This document shows positions 25,352-33,030 of a DNA stretch of 64,000 nucleotides, piece by piece (position 1 is the stretch's first letter; each line of letters starts with the position of its first letter). Source of the stretch: Myxococcales bacterium. Lineage in GTDB: Bacteria; Myxococcota_A; Polyangia; Palsa-1104; JAEUJZ01. The translations under genes were made by a program, and so were the position numbers. The notes under the pieces are model-generated. The model searched no databases, was not told the origin of the DNA, and saw only the letters and a program-made list of their open reading frames with translations. The DNA lies in NCBI GenBank assembly GCA_016794365.1, contig JAEUKB010000017.1:78578-142577 (forward strand), given 5' to 3'.

Positions 25352-26692
25352 TCAGTGTTTTGCGGGCGGTCGCCAACCTTTTAGCGGACCGGGCTTGCGA
25401 CGGACTCCGTAATGTCCGCCCACAAACTTGCACTGCATCACATACAGCGCCGATGACAAGATGTTGAGCGCAGCTTTCAAATCAGCACGCTCACCGGGAT
25501 TGCCGGGATCGGGAGGCACCGGCACCGGAAACGCATCATAACAAGCAAGCTCTGCTTCCCGCGCGGTGGCTCGACACTGATAGAGCCGCGCCACCATTTC
25601 CCCCTGACGAATCGATGGATACATGAACGGAACGCCGTAGAGCTTGTGCGTGTTGTGCGACGCGTGGCGAATCTCTGATTGCGTCATTCCGAGCAGTCTC
25701 TGTTCGGGCAGCGGCGTCTCCATCACCTCGCAGCCAACCATCGCACGCAGCAGCTGCATCACTTCTTCGAGATCACCGACCAGACCCGATGCGCCTTCCG
25801 TGTCCGCCGTGCGCTGCGCATCGAGCACCAGCCCTTGCAGCAGATCCAGCTTGCCGCGCAGTCGCATGCGCGGATGGCTCTTTTCGACCAGCGTCTCGTC
25901 GTCGCGCAGATGCGTCAGGTGTTCGGGCTTTTTCTGAAGTCGCTGTCCCGTCGAAAGAACCTTGAAGCGACCTTCTCCCGGTCCGGGCGGTCTGCCTCCC
26001 AGCGACTCACCACCACCGCGTGCCGACTGTCGAGCCGCCAGCGGAGACTTCGCCACGTCGATGACCGCCGCCGCAAACGCTTCCGCCGCCGCTTCACACG
26101 CAGGCAGCGAGCCCGACAAGTACGCACCCGCGAAGTTTGTTTCCGTCGGAGGCCCGAAGAACTTGAGCAGCTCGACTCCGCCGACTTTCAGCGCCGCGTC
26201 GATCGCGATCATCGCTTCCAGCGGTGGTGCAATCAGATAGGCAAGCGGCTCTCCGACGGAGACATTGGCCAGCTTGGACAGATATCGTCCCGTCGCACGC
26301 ACGACGTGAGGAAAAAAGCACAGCCGTCCCTGTCCATCCGCTGAATAAAACCAAGCTTCGTCGGACAGACAGCGCTGACAGGCTTCGAGTGCGTGATGAA
26401 CCTCGTCGATGTCGTGGCTGGCATAACAGCCAATCACTTCCCCCGAGAGCGGTCCCGACGCATGCGCCGCGCCAGCGTAAAACGACTTCGCATACACCAC
26501 TTCGACCGCTGCGGCCTTGGTTCCTTCGTCGAGCGCCACGTACAGCGCATCATCGCTCGTACAGGTGATAAAGCCGACCGAGCGCACACCGTCAGCAAGA
26601 CCAAGCTGCTGCGCCAGTGGCTCTGCGACGGTGGCAATCGTGCGCACCGACAATACCTGAGGCTTTACCGGACAGAGAGAAAAGCGCGCCAT
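25352..26692 (-). CDS. eutL-eutT: EutL-EutT fusion: microcompartment shell protein plus cobalamin adenosyltransferase
   Basis: Residues ~12-220 align by eye along the whole of EutL: SVRTIATVAEPLAQQLGL, VRSVGFITCTSDDALYVALD, VEVVYAKSFYAGAAH, HVVRATGRYLSK, GEPLAYLIAPPLEAMIAIDA, PPTETNFAGAYLSGS. After a Gly/Pro linker (221-245), residues ~250-425 match EutT: KKPEHLTHLRDDETLVEKSH, PRMRLRGKLDLLQGLVLDAQ, LRAMVGCEVMETPL, and ALNILSSALYVMQ. EutL forms the gated shell trimers of the ethanolamine microcompartment; EutT adenosylates cob(I)alamin for ethanolamine ammonia-lyase. Here both are one 446-residue chain, 17 bp downstream of eutC. The Cys motif of enteric EutT (HX11CCX2C) lies before this region and is not present. 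Fusion seen directly; function inferred. Confidence 0.85.
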   Translation of the reverse strand: MARFSLCPVKPQVLSVRTIATVAEPLAQQLGLADGVRSVGFITCTSDDALYVALDEGTKAAAVEVVYAKSFYAGAAHASGPLSGEVIGCYASHDIDEVHHALEACQRCLSDEAWFYSADGQGRLCFFPHVVRATGRYLSKLANVSVGEPLAYLIAPPLEAMIAIDAALKVGGVELLKFFGPPTETNFAGAYLSGSLPACEAAAEAFAAAVIDVAKSPLAARQSARGGGESLGGRPPGPGEGRFKVLSTGQRLQKKPEHLTHLRDDETLVEKSHPRMRLRGKLDLLQGLVLDAQRTADTEGASGLVGDLEEVMQLLRAMVGCEVMETPLPEQRLLGMTQSEIRHASHNTHKLYGVPFMYPSIRQGEMVARLYQCRATAREAELACYDAFPVPVPPDPGNPGERADLKAALNILSSALYVMQCKFVGGHYGVRRKPGPLKGWRPPAKH

Positions 26693-26709
26693 GCGATTGC
26701 CCTGCCCTT

Positions 26710-27564
26710 TTACCCGAGGATGACGCCGGACTTTTTGTCCCGCAGGATGCGCGCAATGCTGTCGGAGATCTGCACCGCCGCTTGCGCAGGCGGAAAGCCA
26801 CGCGGGTTGATGTTCGAGATCACTTCGCGATCCGCATCGGTTGCGCCCGTCGCTGGCCGATAGATAAAGTACGCCGACAAGCTATCCGCAAAGCCCAGAC
26901 CGGGACGCTCTCCGCAGATGAACAGACAGCTCTCACACTCGATAAGCCGCGCCACTTCGTCCATGATCTTGACGCGCGACAGATGGACAAACAGCGGCGG
27001 ATTGGCGCGAATACCTCGAGACTGAAGCTCTCGACTGAGCGCTTGCTGAAGCGGCTCGGCATTGACGTTGATCGCTTCCGCCGAAAGTCCATCGCCATAA
27101 ATGATCTGAAGCTGCGCACCTTTGGGCAGCTTCGCAACAACGACTTCCTTGGCTTCGTCGGACAGCGCACGACCTGCGTCGGGACGCTGCAAAAAGTGCT
27201 TCTTGTCCTTGGCTTGACTGCGCACCTGCACAAAGCCCAGACGCGTGAGCAGCTCGCTGTTGACCTCGGACAGCACCGCTTCCTTCGCCGCCGCGTGATC
27301 CGCCCGAAACTTGAGCAGCGTCGAAGTGGTATAGCGCGTCCCAGTTCGACCCACCGCAACCCGCGCCGGAGTCGAGGCAATCAGCGACTTCAGCGATGCA
27401 GGCTGCGCCGGATTGGGCAGCACACTGGGTTGCAGCAGCACTTCCCCACCGTGGGTAAAGGTCGCTTGTGCGACGTGCTCGGCGACTGCGCGCTGATCAG
27501 AGTGCTTGCGCAGCGCGTCCCGAACCATTGCTTCAATTGCGCCTCGGTCGAGTGTGTCAGCCAT
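26710..27564 (-). CDS. eutC: Ethanolamine ammonia-lyase small subunit
   Basis: 284 residues, close to the family length (~295). Landmarks: RVAVGRTGTRYTTSTLLKFR, ADHAAAKEAVL, LQIIYGDGLSAEAIN (cobalamin-contact loop), ICGERPGLGFADSLSAYFIY, DREVISNINPRGFPPAQAA. EutC with EutB splits ethanolamine to acetaldehyde and ammonia using adenosylcobalamin. The large subunit gene eutB usually lies directly upstream, but here the upstream gene is divergent and unrelated, so eutB is not in this window. Start at 27564 (MADTLDRGAI) chosen over 27585. The following EutL-EutT gene repeats the enteric C-then-L order, supporting a cut-down eut locus. Confidence 0.9.
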   Translation of the reverse strand: MADTLDRGAIEAMVRDALRKHSDQRAVAEHVAQATFTHGGEVLLQPSVLPNPAQPASLKSLIASTPARVAVGRTGTRYTTSTLLKFRADHAAAKEAVLSEVNSELLTRLGFVQVRSQAKDKKHFLQRPDAGRALSDEAKEVVVAKLPKGAQLQIIYGDGLSAEAINVNAEPLQQALSRELQSRGIRANPPLFVHLSRVKIMDEVARLIECESCLFICGERPGLGFADSLSAYFIYRPATGATDADREVISNINPRGFPPAQAAVQISDSIARILRDKKSGVILG

Positions 27565-27584
27565 GTGCGGCGGGTTATAGCACA

Positions 27585-27680
27585 CGCCTCAAAAAACTGA
27601 GGCGCACGACTTTGCGTGCCGATGCGCTTGCGACTCGACGTAGACTTGGCCAGCTTGGGCACACGGTTTGCAGAACCGTG
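27585..27680. promoter_or_regulatory. Divergent promoter region with two inverted repeats upstream of eutC
   Basis: Between the divergent eutC and coiled-coil genes are two perfect 7-bp inverted repeats: CGCCTCA/TGAGGCG at 27585-27591 and 27598-27604 (A-rich loop), and CACGGTT/AACCGTG at 27662-27668 and 27674-27680. The first sits ~20 bp from the eutC start and the second 17 bp before the plus-strand start at 27698, so they may be operators or leader hairpins. No cobalamin riboswitch was recognised in this short gap. Confidence 0.45.
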
Positions 27681-27697
27681 CAGTAGGCCCCCTTTCG

Positions 27698-28783
27698 ATG
27701 AACCGGCGACACATCCACAGCAGGTCACTCACAGCGCAACAGTCGATTTCGTGGCTGCGTCCGCTGTTTCTGTCGGTGCTGTTCGTCGTGACGCTGCCGC
27801 AGCCAGCAGTCGCGGATGTCGTGCAGACCCAGAAGCTTCCGTCGCTGTGGCAGCAGCTCGAGCAAGGGCGAACGGAAGAGCAAAAGACCCAAGCGCACAA
27901 AGCGCAGAGCCTGCGCGAGCTGTCCCAGCGTGAGTCGGAACAGTCCAAGCTCGTCGCGCAGATTGAGCAGCTCAAAGCCCAACCGTCAGGTCCGGTTCGC
28001 GATCTCCGTCTGAACGAGCTGCTGGCCCAAGCCAAAGATCGGGCCGATGAGCTGTCGCTGCGCGCTTCGTCGCTGCAAAAGATAAGTCAGCAGCTTGTGG
28101 CGCAGCAAAAGCGAAGCCTGTCGCTGGCGGATCGGCTGCTGTCGGGGGAATCGGGCGCGCTCGATTCGGCCAAGCGGCTGCTGCTTCTGCGACTGCGCGC
28201 AGAGCTAAGCGAGCAGCTCTATGCCGACGAGCCAGAGCGACTGAAGGCGCTGACGCAGTCGAGCGTGGTCCTGGGACAGAAGCAAGCAACGCTCGACGAT
28301 CCGCAAGAGCTGCGCGACCGGGCCGATCTGCTGCGGGACTCTGCCGATAAGCTGCTGCGCGAGATGAAGCGCCTTTCCGACCGTCGCGAGACGCTGCAAG
28401 CTCGTCAGCGTGTCCGTCAGCGCGCGCTGTCTGTCGATGAAGATCTGTTTGCAGAGCAAGCAACCTCTCGTCGAAGCGCTGGCAACTTGGGAGGCCGCAG
28501 CGAGACAAAGTTCAACGACTCTGCTGCGGCGCCGTCGGTTGGTGGAGCCCCAGGTCCAGTCAGCGCACCAACGGATCCTGGTCCATCACCCGGCGCGCTC
28601 CGAACTGCGATGGACCCAGCGACGCTCGATGCGCTGCTCCGCAGTGATGCAGCGGGCGATGCTGCCGCCCAAGTCGGAGCCCTGTCGAGAGCCGAAGCCG
28701 AGCTTCAGTCCTTGGCAACTCAGCTTCAGCGTCGGGCCGTTCAGCTTGAACAGCAGGCTGCGGGCATCGGCGGCAAAAAGTAA
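27698..28783 (+). CDS. Exported coiled-coil protein, unknown function
   Basis: ATG 27698 (MNRRHIHSRSLTAQQSISWL) opens an N-region followed by a hydrophobic core (RPLFLSVLFVVTL) and a likely signal peptidase site at PAVAD. The open frame runs back to 27668, where the second inverted repeat lies. Residues ~55-270 are long Gln/Arg/Leu-rich coiled coil (QLEQGRTEEQKTQAHKAQSL, ADRLLSGESGALDSAKRLLL), followed by a Ser/Pro/Gly-rich linker and a final coil (AELQSLATQLQRRAVQLEQQ). It may be a periplasmic scaffold or spacer. It heads a plus-strand run toward the SPFH genes. Confidence 0.6.
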   Translation: MNRRHIHSRSLTAQQSISWLRPLFLSVLFVVTLPQPAVADVVQTQKLPSLWQQLEQGRTEEQKTQAHKAQSLRELSQRESEQSKLVAQIEQLKAQPSGPVRDLRLNELLAQAKDRADELSLRASSLQKISQQLVAQQKRSLSLADRLLSGESGALDSAKRLLLLRLRAELSEQLYADEPERLKALTQSSVVLGQKQATLDDPQELRDRADLLRDSADKLLREMKRLSDRRETLQARQRVRQRALSVDEDLFAEQATSRRSAGNLGGRSETKFNDSAAAPSVGGAPGPVSAPTDPGPSPGALRTAMDPATLDALLRSDAAGDAAAQVGALSRAEAELQSLATQLQRRAVQLEQQAAGIGGKK

Positions 28784-28874
28784 CGGCCCCGGCCTCTGCA
28801 TCCGGAAAACCTAGAATCGTCCGCTTTTTCGCACACTCGCTCTCTGTTCACGGCTAAGATCTGGCCAGACTGTC

Positions 28875-29522
28875 GTGATCAAGCGGGCGGAGACAGAGTT
28901 TGGGATGCTCTGCGGGGAGCTGGTCGCCGATTTGGAGCGCTATCGGCCAGCGATTCCAGCAGAGACAAGCGAAGCGGAGGTTCTTTCGCTGCTTCAAAAG
29001 CGAACGGACCTGCGACTGGCCGAGCTATATCGAGAGTTTCGCGTCGAAGAAAGCGATGCCGATCTGTCCCAAGATGGGCAGTTTGCGCTGTATCAGCGGG
29101 AAGTGAGCGCGGTGCTTCTGCCTCGCTATGCGCGCCTGGCGAAGGTTCAGAATCAGCACGAACAAGCGCCGCGTCGGGCCTGGCAAGGCCGAGAGCTGTA
29201 CAACCGCATCACGTACGTCATCGGATTCTTTCTGCTCGGTGTGTTTCTGGTGCGGGCTCCGTTCATTCCGTTGTGGGAAAAGTGGATTCCGTTTGCACTG
29301 GCGGCGCTGGCTCCGGTGCTGAGTCCGTTCCTTCCCGATCTACATGGAGCCTGGCTGGCGCAGAAGCATCAAGTGGCGCTGTTTGGACTGGCTGAAGATC
29401 TCGACAAGCTGGGACGATCGCTGCCGCTGCCTCCGGTTACGGATTCACAGTCCAGGAAGCAACTTCTGGCCGCAGCTTCGCAAGCAGCGACGACCACAGC
29501 AAGTAGAAAAGAGTCATCGTAA
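28875..29522 (+). CDS. Small membrane protein, unknown function
   Basis: Up to 215 residues from the GTG at 28875; an ATG at 28905 (MLCGELVADLERYRP) is an equally good start. The N-terminal ~100 residues are charged and helical, then two hydrophobic segments (ITYVIGFFLLGVFLVRAPF and WIPFALAALAPVLSPF) form a membrane hairpin, leaving a ~60-residue cytoplasmic-like tail rich in Ala/Ser/Thr. I do not recognise the family. It precedes the two SPFH genes by 51 bp and may be co-transcribed and work at the same membrane site. Confidence 0.5.
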   Translation: MIKRAETEFGMLCGELVADLERYRPAIPAETSEAEVLSLLQKRTDLRLAELYREFRVEESDADLSQDGQFALYQREVSAVLLPRYARLAKVQNQHEQAPRRAWQGRELYNRITYVIGFFLLGVFLVRAPFIPLWEKWIPFALAALAPVLSPFLPDLHGAWLAQKHQVALFGLAEDLDKLGRSLPLPPVTDSQSRKQLLAAASQAATTTASRKESS

Positions 29523-29538
29523 GTACTTCATATTCACA

Positions 29539-29568
29539 GAAGGAGTGATTCCTCTCCTTCTTCAGGAG
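29539..29568 (+). promoter_or_regulatory. Possible two-state leader hairpin at SPFH gene ribosome-binding site
   Basis: GAAGGAG (29539-29545) can pair with CTCCTTC (29554-29560). The same CTCCT (29554-29558) can instead pair with AGGAG at 29564-29568, the Shine-Dalgarno sequence 5 bp before ATG 29574. The two structures are mutually exclusive: one leaves the ribosome-binding site free, the other hides it. The stems are short (7 and 5 bp), so this is a suggestion only. Confidence 0.4.
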
Positions 29569-29573
29569 TCCGC

Positions 29574-30605
29574 ATGGATACACTGTTTCGGGTCGTCAGG
29601 TATCTGTTCAGTAGACGCTGGTTTAGCATTCCGCTCGTCTTTTTCATCGCAGGCTGGTGGCTGTCTTCCTGTACCACGGTCTATGTCGGACCTGCGGAAG
29701 TCGGCATGCGACAGGTCTACTTTGGAAACAACTCCGGCATTCGGAAAACGCCGCTACAGACCGGAACCCATCTGGTCATTCCCAACTATGAGCGGGTTCA
29801 CATCTTTCCGACCGATCTGCAAGCGCTGAACATGAGCTCATCGCCAGAGCGAACGCAGAGCGGACGGACACATGATCCAATCGTGATTCAGATTGCCGAC
29901 AGCTACAAAGTCACGGTCGATGCAACGGTGTTGTATCGCATCAAAGATCCACATCGCGTCATCACCATGATTGGACCGGGCAAGATGTACGAAAGCTCGG
30001 TGGTGATTCCGACCGCAGACAATGCGCTCCGCAAAGCGTTGGGAGAGCTGACCGCAGAGGAGTTCTATCAAGGTGACAAGCGCCTTCGTCAGACCAAGCT
30101 CGCGTCGGACATGCTGCGCGCAGAGTTTGACAGCAAAGGGATCGAGCTGGTGAAGCTGCTGATCCGACAGTTTTCCTACGACAAGGCCTATCAGCATCAG
30201 ATCGAGCAGCGAAAAATCCAAGATCAGATGGTCTTTAAAAACCGTGCAGAGAGTGCAGCAGCGCGTGAAGACGCACGCAAGCGCGAGATCATTTCGATGG
30301 GACAAGCAGCAGTGCAAGTCGAGCGCGAAAAGGGAGCGCGTGATGTCGCACAGCTTCTATCGGATGCCAATCTGTATCAGCGCACCAAAGCGGCGGAAGG
30401 AGATTTGCTGGTCAAGAGCGCGCAAGCCCAAGGGACCGAGCTGGAAAATCACGCGCTCGAAGGTGCAGGAGCGCAAGCGATGGTGGGACAAAAGCTTGCG
30501 GATCTGATGAAAGGAGTCCGCGTGATCATCGTTCCATCGACGGGACAAGGCAGCACAAACCCACTCAACATCAGCGATCTGCTCCGGCAGTTTGAGGTGA
30601 AGTAA
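29574..30605 (+). CDS. SPFH/band-7 domain lipoprotein A
   Basis: 343 residues with AGGAG before the ATG. The N-terminus carries a hydrophobic segment ending WWLSSC, a fair lipobox (Cys ~33). Residues ~35-250 are an SPFH/prohibitin-like domain (YVGPAEVGMRQVYFG, VIPNYERVHIFPTDLQALNM, SYKVTVDATVLYRIKDPHRV, LRKALGELTAEEFYQGDKR), and ~215-300 a charged coiled coil (EQRKIQDQMVFKNRAESAAA) of the kind that makes SPFH rings. Such proteins oligomerise into membrane cages or microdomain scaffolds. The stop overlaps the next gene by one base (TAATG). Confidence 0.8.
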   Translation: MDTLFRVVRYLFSRRWFSIPLVFFIAGWWLSSCTTVYVGPAEVGMRQVYFGNNSGIRKTPLQTGTHLVIPNYERVHIFPTDLQALNMSSSPERTQSGRTHDPIVIQIADSYKVTVDATVLYRIKDPHRVITMIGPGKMYESSVVIPTADNALRKALGELTAEEFYQGDKRLRQTKLASDMLRAEFDSKGIELVKLLIRQFSYDKAYQHQIEQRKIQDQMVFKNRAESAAAREDARKREIISMGQAAVQVEREKGARDVAQLLSDANLYQRTKAAEGDLLVKSAQAQGTELENHALEGAGAQAMVGQKLADLMKGVRVIIVPSTGQGSTNPLNISDLLRQFEVK

Positions 30606-31672
30606 TGCGCAATCAGGAAGCGTTCAAGAGTCCTTCTGTGCGCATGTTGGGAGTCCTGTGCGCGCTGCTGATGACAAGTGGACTGGGCGGCTGTAGTACG
30701 TTTTCGACCGAGAGTACCGAGGTCGGCGTTCGCACCAGCAAGATCTTCGGCGCAGGCATTGAGCCACATGTGTACGAGCCCGGTGCAACCTATGTCTTTT
30801 TTCCGTTTCTATCGGACTGGGCGACGTTTGACATCACGATCCAAAAGCTGGAGATGGCCAAGAACAAAGAGCGCAACGATGACAGAGCCGATGATCCGGT
30901 TCTGTTAAAAACCACCGATGGAAACGACATCAGCATTGATGTGACGGTGACATGGCAGATTGATCGACTCAAGGCACCGCAGATTCTGGCGCGTGGCGGA
31001 AAGAGCACCGCGATCATCAAGGAAGAGCTGGTTCGTCCTGCGTGTCGGGCTTATGTGCGCGATGCGTTCAATGAGCTGCATTCTGAGGAGTTTTTCGATC
31101 GCAAGCGACTGCTTGAAAAAGCCAGCAAAGCGAAGGCAAAGCTCAATGAGGAGCTGAACGCAGAAGGAGTCCTGATTCTGGAAGTGATGCCCGGAGAACA
31201 GCGCTTCAATCCAGAGTACGAGCGCGTGATTCACGACCGCAAGATCGCAGAACAGAATGCCGAACGATTAAAGAGCGAAGCCCAGGCAGCGGAAGCGGAA
31301 CAGACCCGGCAGCTAGAGAAAGCTCGCGGTGACGTACAAGCGCAGATTGCCGAGGCCAAAGGTCGTGTAGAGAGGATCCGAATCGCAGCAGAGCGCGGCC
31401 TGTATGAAAACGAGCGAGTCGCCAAAGCCATCTTGGTAGAAGCCTCTGCAAAAGCCAAAGCGATCGAAAAACAGAACAAGGCAATGTCGGGTGCAGGTGG
31501 TCGAACGGCGGTAAAGCTCCGCATCGCAGACGCACTCGCAGGAAAGCCGATCTTGATCGTTCCTGCGGCCAGTGGAGCCAACATTCAAAAGCTCGATATG
31601 ACTCGCATTGTGGATGCGGTCATGGCCAGAGAAGCGACATCTACCACGTCGAGCAGCCACGATTCCGAATAA
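30605..31672 (+). CDS. SPFH/band-7 domain lipoprotein B
   Basis: 355 residues with a clear lipobox: MRNQEAFKSPSVRMLGVLCA continuing to SGLGGC (Cys ~30). The SPFH domain (TEVGVRTSKIFGAGIEPHVY, FFPFLSDWATFDITIQKLEM, TTDGNDISIDVTVTWQID, AYVRDAFNELHSEEFFD) is followed by an Ala/Glu/Lys coiled coil (~205-300). It shares domain order but little sequence with the preceding gene, so the pair may form hetero-oligomeric rings like HflK/HflC or prohibitin 1/2. Both carry lipoboxes instead of a TM anchor, which is unusual for the family. Coupled by the one-base overlap. Confidence 0.8.
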   Translation: MRNQEAFKSPSVRMLGVLCALLMTSGLGGCSTFSTESTEVGVRTSKIFGAGIEPHVYEPGATYVFFPFLSDWATFDITIQKLEMAKNKERNDDRADDPVLLKTTDGNDISIDVTVTWQIDRLKAPQILARGGKSTAIIKEELVRPACRAYVRDAFNELHSEEFFDRKRLLEKASKAKAKLNEELNAEGVLILEVMPGEQRFNPEYERVIHDRKIAEQNAERLKSEAQAAEAEQTRQLEKARGDVQAQIAEAKGRVERIRIAAERGLYENERVAKAILVEASAKAKAIEKQNKAMSGAGGRTAVKLRIADALAGKPILIVPAASGANIQKLDMTRIVDAVMAREATSTTSSSHDSE

Positions 31673-31730
31673 GCCAGCCGGAAGCCTGCGCCGTGCGCGA
31701 CAACAGCGCTGCCGAACGCGCGCAAAACGT

Positions 31731-32975
31731 GTGAAGATAGCGATCGTGTCACCGAGTCAACCTGAGCTTGTGTCGAAGCTGCCTCCGTTCGGTCAGCGCC
31801 TCCGTCGCATCCTCACGATGTCGCTGGAAGGCTTTTGGCAGGATCGCTGCTCGTTATCGGCGTCGTCTCTGTCCTATCAGACTGCGCTGGCGCTGGTTCC
31901 GCTGATTGCGATCGCACTGGCGTTGCTAAAGTACTCGGGACAGCTTGAAGATGGATCGCGGCTTCTGTCCGTGATGGTGCAGCAGGTGTTTCCGTCTTCT
32001 CAGGAAGCGCAAGCCGAGGTGGTGGGTCGTCTTTCGACGTTTTCCCAGAACTTCACCGCAGGCGGACTGGGAAGCTTCGGTATCGTCGCTGCGCTCGGTG
32101 TGGGATTCTTCCTGTTCCTATCGGTAGAGTCGATCTGGAATCACATCTGGGAATCGCATCGCGAGCGGACATACATCGAGCGATTCCTTCTGTTTTACAC
32201 GGGCATCACGCTGATTCCGTTTGTGGTGACGCTGTCCTTTGTGCAAACGGAAAAGCTGTGGGGAGGCTTCGCGGTGTTTCTGCCGTATCTGTCTCCGCTG
32301 CTGACGATGGTGATGCTGTCATTGGCCAATCGCTTGATTCCTACGCTGCGTGTGTCCTGGCAAGCAGCAGCAGCAGGTGGCGCAACAGCCGCGATTCTGC
32401 TGGAGATCAGCAAGTCTGGACTTGGTCGATATCTGTCCTGGGTTGCGACGAGCTACAAGTCGATCTACGGAGCGTTGGGAGTCCTTCCGCTGTTCCTGCT
32501 TTCGATCTATCTGTGGTGGCTGATTGTGCTGTGGGGCGTCGAGGTCTCTCGCGCTGTGCAGCGTCTCCCGTGGCAGCTCAAGTTCAATGAGTCTGGCTCT
32601 GCGCGTGATTCCCATCTGACGATCAGCGGACCTTTGGCTGCGCGGCTCCTGACCGATGTTGCACGGCAGTTCAAAAGTGGCGACAAGTACCTTCCGGTGG
32701 ATGAGCTGACGCAGCGTCACGGACTCCCAGAGAGCGTCGCGCGCAAGATTCTGTCGCGTCTGGCCAAGCACAACCTGGTGGTCGAACACGAAGATGGCTA
32801 TCTGCTGGCGCGGCCTCCTGAGTCGATTCGGATCGCAGAAGTGCTGCATCTGTTTCAGCCCACGCAGTATCAGCACTCTGAATCAGAGCCGGATCAGCTC
32901 GATCAAGTGCTGGCCAAGCTAGAAAAACAGCAGCAGCAGACGCTGGGAGAGACGACGTTCGCGAGCCTGCTTTGA
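31731..32975 (+). CDS. YihY/BrkB (UPF0761) family membrane protein with winged-helix-like tail
   Basis: A GTG at 31731 is chosen because upstream starts would overlap the SPFH-B gene. The N-terminal ~300 residues are the six-helix YihY domain (LSASSLSYQTALALVPLIAI, GSFGIVAALGVGFFLFLSVE, TSYKSIYGALGVLPLFLLSI, YLWWLIVLWGVEVSRAVQ). The C-terminal ~110 residues (AARLLTDVARQFKSGDKYLP, DELTQRHGLPESVARKILSR, HNLVVEHEDGYLLARP) look like a winged-helix domain. The family was once mis-called RNase BN; its function is not settled. Confidence 0.8.
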   Translation: MKIAIVSPSQPELVSKLPPFGQRLRRILTMSLEGFWQDRCSLSASSLSYQTALALVPLIAIALALLKYSGQLEDGSRLLSVMVQQVFPSSQEAQAEVVGRLSTFSQNFTAGGLGSFGIVAALGVGFFLFLSVESIWNHIWESHRERTYIERFLLFYTGITLIPFVVTLSFVQTEKLWGGFAVFLPYLSPLLTMVMLSLANRLIPTLRVSWQAAAAGGATAAILLEISKSGLGRYLSWVATSYKSIYGALGVLPLFLLSIYLWWLIVLWGVEVSRAVQRLPWQLKFNESGSARDSHLTISGPLAARLLTDVARQFKSGDKYLPVDELTQRHGLPESVARKILSRLAKHNLVVEHEDGYLLARPPESIRIAEVLHLFQPTQYQHSESEPDQLDQVLAKLEKQQQQTLGETTFASLL

Positions 32976-32986
32976 GTGCAGCCAAA

Positions 32987-33030
32987 GCGTTACCAGAATG
33001 CCAACAGAGCGTTAACAGAGTGCCAACAGA
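32987..33030. repeat. Two tandem 22-bp imperfect repeats between convergent genes
   Basis: GCGTTACCAGAATGCCAACA plus GA (32987-33008) is followed directly by GCGTTAACAGAGTGCCAACA plus GA (33009-33030); two bases differ. The array fills most of the 55-bp gap between the YihY stop and the MbnH stop (33031). TGCCAACAG near its end can pair imperfectly with TGTTTGGCA just inside the MbnH gene, so it may help terminate transcription. Confidence 0.55.

Noticed and set aside
27565..27697. Cobalamin riboswitch or tRNA in the eutC divergent gap
   Set aside because: The gap is too short and has no B12-box or cloverleaf; only two small inverted repeats are visible.
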